Assembly: GCA_028711675.1 (NCBI GenBank)
Contig: JAQTRT010000170.1
Coordinates: forward strand, 1-7,103
Length of the DNA: 7,103 nt
Source of the DNA: a bacterium
GTDB lineage: Bacteria; Spirochaetota; JAHITG01
Direction of reading: 5' to 3'
Shown here: one piece after another, positions 1 to 5,643 of the stretch
How the letters are laid out: each line of letters starts with the position of its first letter
Position numbering within the stretch: position 1 is the first letter of the stretch
The notes under the pieces: generated by a model
What the model was told of the DNA's origin: nothing
The model's input: only the letters and a program-made list of their open reading frames with translations
The model's database searches: none
Position numbers and translations under genes: made by a program

Positions 1-143
1 AGGAGGACCGGGTATCTTCCGTTCCCGGGATTGATATCCGACCTGATGACCCGTCCGGTCCCGTTCAGATACTTCCCCCGGATCAGCCGGATAACCGCGA
101 AAAGAAGCAGAGCGCACATGATCAATTGATAATAAACCGTCAA
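1..143 (-). CDS. N-terminal fragment of an unrecognised membrane-anchored protein (runs off the left edge)
   Basis: The minus strand is open from a TTG at 143 to the window edge, giving 47 codons without a stop. The TTG is chosen because AAGGAG (minus strand, 155-150) lies 6 nt upstream and a consensus promoter lies just beyond it. The first in-frame ATG, eight codons later at 119, has no ribosome binding site. The visible protein begins MTVYYQLIMCALLLFAVIRL and then RGKYLNGTGR. This is one hydrophobic helix (about residues 4-20) followed by basic residues, so it is probably a single N-terminal anchor with the rest in the cytoplasm. It is divergent from the TPR gene. I do not recognise the family, and the fragment is too short to exclude a signal-anchor of many kinds. 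The start and anchor are fairly well supported; the function is unknown. Confidence 0.55.
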   Translation of the reverse strand, partial: MTVYYQLIMCALLLFAVIRLIRGKYLNGTGRVIRSDINPGNGRYPVL

Positions 144-181
144 TCCGGACTCCTTCTATGATAAGGATGCGTGACGCTTTT

Positions 182-209
182 ATTATATCCATAACTAAAA
201 AAAAATCAA
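182..209 (-). promoter_or_regulatory. Promoter for the left-edge minus-strand gene
   Basis: On the minus strand, TTGATT (209-204) and a perfect TATAAT (187-182) are separated by 16 bp. The predicted start of transcription is about 175, giving a leader of about 32 nt that contains the AAGGAG of the TTG-start gene. It shares the AT-rich 144-271 region with the divergent TPR promoter. Confidence 0.6.
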
Positions 210-235
210 CTATAAAAAACCGTATAAAAAATTAC

Positions 236-263
236 TTGATTTAAAAAATGATTATGGTACAAT
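236..263 (+). promoter_or_regulatory. Extended -10 promoter directly in front of the TPR gene
   Basis: TTGATT (236-241), a 16-bp spacer and TACAAT (258-263) are preceded by the extended -10 dinucleotide TG (255-256). The usual -10 to +1 distance puts the transcript start near 270, two bases before the first ATG at 272. No Shine-Dalgarno sequence lies between, so the message would be essentially leaderless. Confidence 0.55.
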
Positions 264-271
264 AAAAACAA

Positions 272-1306
272 ATGATGAAGAAAATACTCCTGATCATCCT
301 TCTGATGACCGCCCAGTCCCTTCAGGCGGACAGCGACTTTAACAGGGCCAGAATGATCGCCATGCGCCACATCAGGAACAATGATTTTGAGCAGGCCTTG
401 GATGCTTTTAACCAGTACCTGAAGGTCCATCCGGACAATATTTATGCTTATATCGAGATCGCCCAGGTGTATATGAACCTGAGGGACCAGGACGCGGCCA
501 TCCGGACGATCCTCAACGGCCTGGCCAACAATCCCAGGGCAAGCGGACTGTATATGAAGATGGGTGATATTTATTTCTCCCTGCAGGATTACGGGAATGT
601 CATCAAATACCTGAAACTGATGCTCAACACCTGCCCCGGAGAAGAAATTGATACAGAGTGCAATAAAATATATAAACTGATAGGAGTGTCGTATTTCCTG
701 AAATACGACCACGAGAACGCCCTGCTTTACCTGAAAAAATACCAGAATCTGGTGTTCAACGACCCCGAAGCTTATAAATACATCTCCCTGACGTATCAGA
801 ACTTTAATGATAAAAAAAGGTCCAATGCTTACCAGGAAATGAACGCCCTGCTCCTCAACCAGTCCGGCATATCCCGGAATAATTTTTATTATAAACAAGG
901 TGTCATATTTTTAAAAAACGGGATCTATACCGAAGCCCTCAATGTCCTTCTGCGCATCGCCCAGGCCAGAAAGAACGACCACAGACTGATGTTCAACATC
1001 GGGATGGGGTATCTGCTGATCCGGGAATACCCGGAATCCATCCTGTACGTAAAAAGGGCGTCAGAACTGTGGGACAGGAAAAAGCTTAATTTCAACAAAC
1101 TGATCAAGCTGGACAACACAGGCGGGAAATATGCTCTTGTTCTCAGCCTTGCTTATTACCTGAATAAAGAAACCGGGAAAGCAGCGGAAACATATAAAAA
1201 AGTTGAGGATTTTGACAGATATTTCTTTAATTATTACAAGGGTGATTATAAAAGAGGGGTTCATTCCAAACTGTACAAACAGCTCCCTGCCATGTGGGAG
1301 GATTGA
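272..1306 (+). CDS. Exported tetratricopeptide-repeat protein
   Basis: This 344-residue protein opens with a signal peptide: basic MMKK, a hydrophobic core (ILLIILLMTAQS) and an A-type cleavage site at LQA-DS, about residue 19. No lipobox is seen. The rest is almost entirely TPR-like helix pairs. Clear repeats lie at about residues 22-55, 56-89 and 90-123, the second and third with canonical spacing (for example YAYIEIAQVYMNLRDQDAAI). More degenerate repeats lie at about 132-165, 166-195, 205-238 and 239-265. TPR solenoids bind proteins, so a periplasmic or outer-membrane assembly scaffold is likely, but no partner is visible. Two cysteines (C121, C130) bracket the loop after the third repeat. 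The signal peptide fixes the start at the tandem ATGs (272 or 275), although neither has a Shine-Dalgarno. The gene ends inside the hairpin shared with pyrG. Confidence 0.85.
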   Translation: MMKKILLIILLMTAQSLQADSDFNRARMIAMRHIRNNDFEQALDAFNQYLKVHPDNIYAYIEIAQVYMNLRDQDAAIRTILNGLANNPRASGLYMKMGDIYFSLQDYGNVIKYLKLMLNTCPGEEIDTECNKIYKLIGVSYFLKYDHENALLYLKKYQNLVFNDPEAYKYISLTYQNFNDKKRSNAYQEMNALLLNQSGISRNNFYYKQGVIFLKNGIYTEALNVLLRIAQARKNDHRLMFNIGMGYLLIREYPESILYVKRASELWDRKKLNFNKLIKLDNTGGKYALVLSLAYYLNKETGKAAETYKKVEDFDRYFFNYYKGDYKRGVHSKLYKQLPAMWED

Positions 1307-1326
1307 TCCTTTCGGATCAGTCCTCC
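1297..1326. terminator. Hairpin shared by the converging TPR and pyrG genes
   Basis: A 13-bp stem (1297-1309 with 1314-1326, one T-G wobble) closes on a TTTC loop. It contains the TPR stop codon (1304-1306) and the pyrG stop codon (1319-1317 on the minus strand). Neither side carries the U-tract of a classical intrinsic terminator. A bidirectional 3'-end stabiliser or transcription barrier is therefore as likely as true termination. Confidence 0.55.
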
Positions 1327-2906
1327 AGGGAAGCCCTGATGAAACCGCTGAAGAGCGGATGAGGACTATCCGGGGCTGACTGGAATTCCGGATGGAACTG
1401 GACGCCGATAAAAAATTTGTGGTCCGCCAGCTCGATCATCTCAACAAGGTTTCTCTCCTCATTGATGCCGGATAAGACCAGGCCGTGCTTCATCAGCTGC
1501 TCTTTATACTTATTATTGAATTCATACCGGTGCCTGTGCCTTTCCGAGATCTCCTCTCTCTTATAGATCACGAAGGCGCGGCTCTGTTTCGCGATCCTGC
1601 ACTGACAGGCTCCCTTCCTGAGGGTGCCGCCGATCTGCCTGATGTTCCGTTTATCCTCCATGATATCGATCACAGGATGACCGGTGTTCTTGTCGAATTC
1701 CGTGCTGTTGGCGTTTTTCAAGCCGGCCTTGTTCCTGGCAAATTCAATGACAGCGCACTGCATACCCAGGCACAGGCCCAGGAACGGGATGTTGTTCTCC
1801 CTGGCCAGACGGATGGCTTCGATCTTGCCTTCGATACCGCGTTCGCCGAAACCGCCCGGCACCAGGATGCCGGAGACACCCTTCAGGGCGTCCAGCCCTT
1901 TTTTCAGGATCTCATCCGACTGGATCCATTCGATCTTCACCCTGACATCATTGGCAATACCGCCGTGCTGTAAAGCCTCGATCACGCTTTTATACGCGTC
2001 ATGAAGCTCCACATATTTACCCACAAGGCCGATGTTCACATCCCGGCTGGTCTTCTCCATCCTGTGCACCATGGCCTCCCATTTGTCATCATCCTTCACG
2101 GTCTCCAGTTTCAGCTTGCTGATGATGGACCTGTCCAGGCCTTCTTTTTTCAGGTTCAGCGGGATCTTATAAAGGTTCTCCTCATCGATGGCATTTATGA
2201 TATCCTCCTTGTCCAGGTTGCAGAACAGGGATAATTTGGATTTAATTTCTTCGGTCAGCGGTTTTTCAGAACGGCAGATCAGGATATCCGGCTGCAGTCC
2301 CAGCTCGTTCAGTTCCTTGACGGAATGCTGGGCCGGTTTGGTCTTGATCTCGCCGGCTGTCCGGATAAAAGGGATGAGCACCAGGTGGATCAGGAGGAAT
2401 TTCTCCCTGCGCAGCTGAAGTTTCATTTCCCGGATGGCTTCGGTGAACGGCTGGCTTTCGATATCGCCGATCGTGCCGCCCAGCTCCGTGATAAGAATAT
2501 CGCTTTGTTTCTCCCTGGCAGCCTGCTTGATACGGTCGATGATCTCGTTGATGATGTGGGGCACGACCTGAACGGTCTTACCCTGATAATCGCCGTTCCG
2601 CTCCTTCTCGATGACGGAATGGTAGACCTGGCCCGTTGTAAAATTATTGATGCGGCTGAGCCGCACGCCCACGAACCTTTCGTAATGACCGATATCAAGA
2701 TCGGTCTCGGACCCGTCATCCGTAACAAAAACCTCGCCGTGCTGGTACGGGCTCAGCGTGCCCGGATCGATATTAAGATAAGGATCGATCTTCAGCACAG
2801 AGATTTTCAGCCCCCTGTCTTTCAGGATCCGGCCTGTGGACGCGGTCAGGATACCTTTTCCCAGGGAGGAGATCACCCCGCCTGTCACAAAAATATATTT
2901 GGTCAT
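1317..2906 (-). CDS. pyrG: CTP synthase
   Basis: CTP synthase (glutamine hydrolysing) aminates UTP to CTP with ATP and glutamine, the last step of CTP synthesis, in the cytoplasm. The 529 residues match the family's usual 530-550. The N-terminal synthetase domain shows the P-loop GGVISSLGKG (9-18), DPYLNIDPGT (41-50), SPYQHGEVFVTDDG (52-65), the metal ligands D71 and E141 (ELGGTIGDIE), and KTKPAQHS (188-195). The C-terminal glutamine amidotransferase domain has the PGGFGERG oxyanion region (350-357), the nucleophile C379 in GLCLGMQ, and H505/E507 in QFHPEF. The ATG is preceded by AAGGAG (2919-2914) at 7 nt. It is last in the mocA-xdhC-pyrG run, 72 nt after xdhC, with no clear promoter in that gap. 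Oddities: the usual KTKPTQHS has Ala for Thr (A192), and the usual HxTLxP has V176 at the Thr position. Catalytic residues are intact, so I expect an active enzyme. Confidence 0.97.
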   Translation of the reverse strand: MTKYIFVTGGVISSLGKGILTASTGRILKDRGLKISVLKIDPYLNIDPGTLSPYQHGEVFVTDDGSETDLDIGHYERFVGVRLSRINNFTTGQVYHSVIEKERNGDYQGKTVQVVPHIINEIIDRIKQAAREKQSDILITELGGTIGDIESQPFTEAIREMKLQLRREKFLLIHLVLIPFIRTAGEIKTKPAQHSVKELNELGLQPDILICRSEKPLTEEIKSKLSLFCNLDKEDIINAIDEENLYKIPLNLKKEGLDRSIISKLKLETVKDDDKWEAMVHRMEKTSRDVNIGLVGKYVELHDAYKSVIEALQHGGIANDVRVKIEWIQSDEILKKGLDALKGVSGILVPGGFGERGIEGKIEAIRLARENNIPFLGLCLGMQCAVIEFARNKAGLKNANSTEFDKNTGHPVIDIMEDKRNIRQIGGTLRKGACQCRIAKQSRAFVIYKREEISERHRHRYEFNNKYKEQLMKHGLVLSGINEERNLVEMIELADHKFFIGVQFHPEFQSAPDSPHPLFSGFIRASLED

Positions 2907-2978
2907 AGGTCTGCTCCTTTTAAAAAATAAAATCCGATTTCCGTTCCTTTTACCTGATTCCTGCCTCCTGATTGCTGT

Positions 2979-3785
2979 TTATAATCCGTTCTTCACCTTG
3001 ATCATCTCGGCCATGATGGAGACAGCGATCTCTGCCGGCGCTTTAGACCCGATCTCCAGGCCTGCGGGCGCGTGAAGGGCCTTTATTTTTTTTACCGGAT
3101 AACCGTCCCTGATGCAGCGGCCCTTGATCTCATCCGCTTTCTTCCTGCTGGAAACCATGGCCAGGTAACGGAACGGGAAACCGGGCACTTCAAGGCATTT
3201 CCTGAGAACAAGCTCATCGTATCGATGAGCTTCTGTCATGATAACAGCATAGGAATGTTCTTTAAACCCGATCTTCGGAACTGTCCGGCCGTATGGTCCG
3301 GTGAAAATACCGCTGGCCTCAGGATACCTTTTACGGCTGGCCACTTCTTTCCGGTCATCGGCCATGAACACGCTGAAACGGTTCATCAGGCCAAGCTGGT
3401 ACAGGGCCTGGCCGCAATGGCCGGCCCCGAAGATATAAAGCGATGGATGGACCTGAATATTTTCAATGAAGAATTGCATGGAACCGCCGCAGATCATTCC
3501 TGTCCGTTTCCCTTTCCTGTTCCCTTTATCCAGGTCGTATTCCGCACGGAGAGCGGAGCCGGAACGGATCACTTTCAGGGCGCGGGCTATGACAAGTTTT
3601 TCCACAGCGCCGCCGCCGATGGTATCGATGATGCTGCCGTCAGCACGGACGATCATCCGGCTGCCGGTTTCCCGGGGAGTTGAGCCTTTGGTTCCGGTCA
3701 CGGTGACAAGGGCAGCTTTTTCATTGTTCTTTTGAAGTTCCAAAATGGCCTGGAAGATATTACTGGTTTTCCCGATATGGACCAT
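2979..3785 (-). CDS. xdhC: XdhC/CoxI-family molybdenum hydroxylase maturation protein
   Basis: XdhC proteins bind the molybdenum cofactor, promote its sulfuration and hand it to xanthine-dehydrogenase-type hydroxylases in the cytoplasm. The 268 residues show both family domains. The N-terminal XdhC_CoxI part has GTKGSTPRETG (31-41), GGGAVE (57-62) and the cysteine motif TGMICGG (95-101, C99). The C-terminal Rossmann part has YIFGAGHCG (117-125), the conserved YLAMVSSRKK (207-216) and HAPAGLEIGSKAPAEIAVSI (238-257). The ATG at 3785 follows the mocA-like stop by 15 nt. GGTGAT (3793-3788) just ahead can pair with the 16S rRNA tail, so it probably shares one transcript with its upstream neighbour. 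The hydroxylase it serves is not in the window. The family also includes members linked to selenium-dependent hydroxylases, and the sequence alone does not decide between these. Confidence 0.93.
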   Translation of the reverse strand: MVHIGKTSNIFQAILELQKNNEKAALVTVTGTKGSTPRETGSRMIVRADGSIIDTIGGGAVEKLVIARALKVIRSGSALRAEYDLDKGNRKGKRTGMICGGSMQFFIENIQVHPSLYIFGAGHCGQALYQLGLMNRFSVFMADDRKEVASRKRYPEASGIFTGPYGRTVPKIGFKEHSYAVIMTEAHRYDELVLRKCLEVPGFPFRYLAMVSSRKKADEIKGRCIRDGYPVKKIKALHAPAGLEIGSKAPAEIAVSIMAEMIKVKNGL

Positions 3786-3800
3786 AAATCACCGGACACA

Positions 3801-4400
3801 CTATTCTATATGTTTAAAATATCTTTTCAACATTTCTTTATCATCGATGTCAGCCAGGATGAACTGGTCTTTCACAGGGATCAGCTTAACTTTTTGAAAA
3901 TACTTCTTCATGACAGACCGGGCGCCCTGCTCCCGGGGTGACCTGAGAATATCGGGAAAAACCTCCGGCGGGAACATGACAGGATGCCCCTTTTGGCCGT
4001 GATACACGGGGATAATGATATTTTTTGATCGTGCCAGCCTGAAAGCCCTGTATAGCCGTTTGTAAGTGGCTGACAGGACCAGCGGATGGTCAGAGAGGAT
4101 CATCAGGACTCCCCTGGTTCCCTTGTCCGCGCTTTTCAGGCAAGCCTGGAATGTGGATAACTGGCCTTTCCGGTATTCCCTGTTCACAACGATCTTTCCC
4201 GTGAAATTGATCCTTTTCAATTCCCTGACCACTGTCTCTCTTTTATATCCCACGCCGATGATGATCTCTTTATCGCATTTCAGGCTGCTGAGCCGGGCCA
4301 GGATCATTTCCAGGAAAGAGACATTACGGATACGATGGACCTGCTTTAATCCGCCGAACCGGCGGGAAGTGCCTGCTGCCAGGATGATACAGCTTATCAT
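3801..4400 (-). CDS. mocA: MocA/MobA-like molybdenum cofactor nucleotidyltransferase
   Basis: A 199-residue MobA-like NTP transferase, most likely a CTP:molybdopterin cytidylyltransferase that makes the cytosine dinucleotide form of the cofactor. Visible motifs are the nucleotide loop ILAAGTSRRFGGLK (6-19; LAAG rather than the LAGG of GTP-using MobA, with K19), N73 with G79 and S82, the metal-binding LSDHPLV (102-108, D104), GQKGHPVMF (135-143), EQGARSVM (157-164) and the C-terminal ILADIDDKEML (181-191). Being adjacent to xdhC favours MocA over MobA. Family members often have a GD pair before xGAR; here the residues are REQGAR, a small deviation. The ATG at 4400 coincides with the predicted transcription start of a strong promoter, so the message is probably leaderless. 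Substrate specificity is inferred; a MobA or another sugar- or alcohol-phosphate nucleotidyltransferase is less likely. Confidence 0.85.
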   Translation of the reverse strand: MISCIILAAGTSRRFGGLKQVHRIRNVSFLEMILARLSSLKCDKEIIIGVGYKRETVVRELKRINFTGKIVVNREYRKGQLSTFQACLKSADKGTRGVLMILSDHPLVLSATYKRLYRAFRLARSKNIIIPVYHGQKGHPVMFPPEVFPDILRSPREQGARSVMKKYFQKVKLIPVKDQFILADIDDKEMLKRYFKHIE

Positions 4401-4406
4401 GCCGTT

Positions 4407-4434
4407 ATTTTAACAAATCCAAGCGCTTTGTCAA
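4407..4434 (-). promoter_or_regulatory. Near-consensus promoter of the mocA-xdhC-pyrG run
   Basis: On the minus strand, a perfect TTGACA (4434-4429) and TAAAAT (4412-4407, five of six matches) are 16 bp apart. Counting from the -10 box puts +1 at 4400, the A of the mocA-like ATG. There is no room for a Shine-Dalgarno. The -35 box lies 3 bp from the left 12-bp direct repeat. Confidence 0.7.
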
Positions 4435-4437
4435 GAA

Positions 4438-4449
4438 GGAATTGGATAT
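4438..4449. repeat. Left copy of a 12-bp direct repeat flanking the REP-like cluster
   Basis: GGAATTGGATAT occurs here and, perfectly, at 4596-4607. The two copies bracket 146 bp that contain all the hairpin elements of this intergenic region. This could be a target-site duplication or the outer part of a composite repeat. Confidence 0.55.
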
Positions 4450-4459
4450 ATTATACTAT

Positions 4460-4499
4460 GCAGTAACGGATTTTTAGATCCATTGAATACGGTTGATCA
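4460..4499 (+). repeat. REP-like hairpin element, copy 1 (diverged)
   Basis: A 40-bp unit made of GCAGT (a diverged GTAGC foot), the stem AACGGATT, the loop TTTA, the stem GATCCATT, then GAATA and CGGTTGATCA. It matches 34 of 40 positions of the inverted copy at 6733-6772, and all six differences are transitions. The stem holds seven pairs including one wobble, plus one C-A mismatch. Confidence 0.7.
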
Positions 4500-4508
4500 T
4501 AAAATAAT

Positions 4509-4564
4509 GTAGCGGCAGGCCGTAGCGGCGTACCTTTAGGTACGCCAATTACCTGCCGGTTGAT
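4509..4564 (+). repeat. REP-like element with a second REP-like hairpin nested in its loop
   Basis: The outer foot GTAGC (4509-4513) and arm GGCAGG (4514-4519) pair with CCTGCC (4552-4557). The unit is followed by CGGTTGAT, the same tail as copy 1. Inside lies a complete second unit: GTAGC (4522-4526), GGCGTACC, loop TTTA and GGTACGCC (to 4546), a perfect 8-bp stem. The GTAGC foot before a hairpin matches REP sequences mobilised by REP-associated tyrosine transposases. Confidence 0.7.
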
Positions 4565-4569
4565 ATAAT

Positions 4570-4594
4570 CACCATACCTGAAGTATGGTGCTAC
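4570..4594 (-). repeat. REP-like hairpin element in inverted orientation
   Basis: Read on the minus strand, GTAGC (4594-4590) is followed by a hairpin with loop TTCAG. On the plus strand CACCATAC (4570-4577) pairs perfectly with GTATGGTG (4583-4590). It faces the preceding plus-strand unit, and they share the spacer CGGTTGATATAAT. Two REPs in opposite orientation are the layout of a BIME. Confidence 0.65.
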
Positions 4595-4595
4595 G

Positions 4596-4607
4596 GGAAT
4601 TGGATAT
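4596..4607. repeat. Right copy of the 12-bp direct repeat
   Basis: A perfect second copy of GGAATTGGATAT, starting 2 bp after the GTAGC foot of the inverted element. See the left copy at 4438-4449. Confidence 0.55.
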
Positions 4608-4628
4608 GGCACTCTTTATATTTTTCTG

Positions 4629-4656
4629 TTGAAAACGGAATAATAAAATGTATTTT
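4629..4656 (+). promoter_or_regulatory. Possible promoter of the 4700-6735 gene pair
   Basis: TTGAAA (4629-4634) and TATTTT (4651-4656) are 16 bp apart. This would start transcription near 4663 and leave a leader of about 37 nt before the ATG at 4700. An AATAAAA/TTTTATT inverted repeat (4642-4648 and 4654-4660) overlaps the -10 box and could be an operator or just AT-rich sequence. Confidence 0.35.
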
Positions 4657-4699
4657 TATTCAACACATACAACACATCCGGCTGACAAGGTTATCGACT

Positions 4700-5638
4700 A
4701 TGGCGGATAAAAGCATAAGAAGTATCGTCAAATATTTTCTGAACCATGAAAAAGTGAAACAAGCCCCTCTTCCGGTGAGGGAACGGATGCTCATTAATTT
4801 TTTCTCCCGGAACCTGGAAATGGTAAAGCAGACCTTTCAGGGCCCGGACTTCTTTCCCCGCACAGACCCGGATATTGCGCTCAGATCCATTCTGGAAGAT
4901 GTCCGCAGCGCGGTTTTAAAAGAACTGGGAACTTTTCTCGATCCTTTTCTCGAAAGCCGGATCGATTTCTCCCTGCTGAAGCATTTTCATTCAACAGCAT
5001 CGGATAAACCGCGGCTTTTCAGGGAAAAGCTTGTATCCCTGATGAAGGTCCTCCTGACCCATCACGATGTGCGGTACCGTTTCAGCGGCATCATCCCGCT
5101 CCTGGAAAGCGGCACGCTCAGGGATTACGTAAAGGTCATCTTTGAACAGAAAGGATACATTTACCAGCATCTTCTGAATGAAGAAAACCTTCTCCTTGAT
5201 CAGGAGGAGTACACCCACTATCTGAAACTCCTTCTTTTATTGAAAAACGCCGCCTGGATCAAGGTCACTTCACCGCTGGGCCTAAAATTCAATCTCGCCG
5301 ATATCCGGCATGATCCCGGACTGATCGTAATATTTTTCCGGATGATCGAAAAGATGCTCCTCCGCGTTATCCCGGACCTGGACAGCAGCATTATATGGAC
5401 CGGCCTGATGGCCAATGTCCGGCAGGAATATACACGGCCGCAGGATGTGACCTCAAGGCTCCTGTATATTTTCAGCCTGAGCCACCAGGGAACAGACCGG
5501 CCAAAGGGAAAATCAGCCGCAGCCCAAACCCCGGACAAGAGCCGTTTTTATATATGCATGAAAAATTTCGGTTTCTTCGGTTTCGACGTGAATATCCTGA
5601 GGGAACTCTATAATATCGCGAGCTATTATGACTGGTGA
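4700..5638 (+). CDS. Unrecognised soluble helical protein, first gene of the voltage-sensor/HAMP pair
   Basis: I do not recognise this 312-residue protein. It has no signal peptide and no convincing membrane span, although residues 174-182 (YLKLLLLLK) are very Leu-rich. It looks predominantly alpha-helical and rich in charged residues. A low-complexity, probably flexible linker (about 264-280, HQGTDRPKGKSAAAQTPDK) separates a large N-terminal body from a short C-terminal segment rich in aromatic residues (FYICMKNFGFFGFDVN, then a YNIASYYDW ending). The ATG at 4700 has a weak AAGG (4687-4690) 9 nt upstream. Its stop codon lies within the GGTGA that serves as ribosome binding site for the next gene, 5 nt away, so the two are probably translationally coupled. 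The coupling suggests, as inference only, that it works with the membrane protein encoded downstream, perhaps as its cytoplasmic partner. Confidence 0.8.
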   Translation: MADKSIRSIVKYFLNHEKVKQAPLPVRERMLINFFSRNLEMVKQTFQGPDFFPRTDPDIALRSILEDVRSAVLKELGTFLDPFLESRIDFSLLKHFHSTASDKPRLFREKLVSLMKVLLTHHDVRYRFSGIIPLLESGTLRDYVKVIFEQKGYIYQHLLNEENLLLDQEEYTHYLKLLLLLKNAAWIKVTSPLGLKFNLADIRHDPGLIVIFFRMIEKMLLRVIPDLDSSIIWTGLMANVRQEYTRPQDVTSRLLYIFSLSHQGTDRPKGKSAAAQTPDKSRFYICMKNFGFFGFDVNILRELYNIASYYDW

Positions 5639-5643
5639 CAATT

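Noticed and set aside
206..898. A 230-codon open frame on the minus strand opposite the TPR gene.
   Set aside because: It lies entirely antisense to a gene with a signal peptide and clear TPR repeats, has no recognisable motif, and is best explained as a codon-bias shadow.
2325..2930. A 201-codon plus-strand open frame opposite pyrG.
   Set aside because: PyrG carries complete family motifs through this stretch. The antisense product shows no domain and no ribosome binding site worth noting.
2953..2973. Two CCTGATT copies 14 bp apart between xdhC and pyrG.
   Set aside because: Seven-base matches in a short, biased spacer are expected often enough, and no hairpin or promoter accompanies them.
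3072..3683. A 203-codon plus-strand open frame opposite xdhC.
   Set aside because: It is antisense to the motif-rich XdhC coding sequence and is a shadow.
4460..4594. CRISPR array or structured riboswitch in the intergenic repeats.
   Set aside because: The units vary in stem sequence and orientation, and there are no equal-length spacers. The paired units are local hairpins with a GTAGC foot, which fits REP elements better than any riboswitch I know.
4642..4660. AATAAAA/TTTTATT inverted repeat as a repressor operator.
   Set aside because: The arms are pure A/T in an AT-rich stretch and no regulator gene is nearby. It is mentioned with the promoter but not called separately.
5635..5643. GTG at 5635 as the start of the voltage-sensor/HAMP gene, giving a 4-bp overlap with the upstream stop.
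   Set aside because: GGTGA sits 5 nt before the ATG at 5644, while nothing comparable precedes the GTG. The extra residues (MTI) add nothing recognisable. The GTG cannot be excluded entirely.
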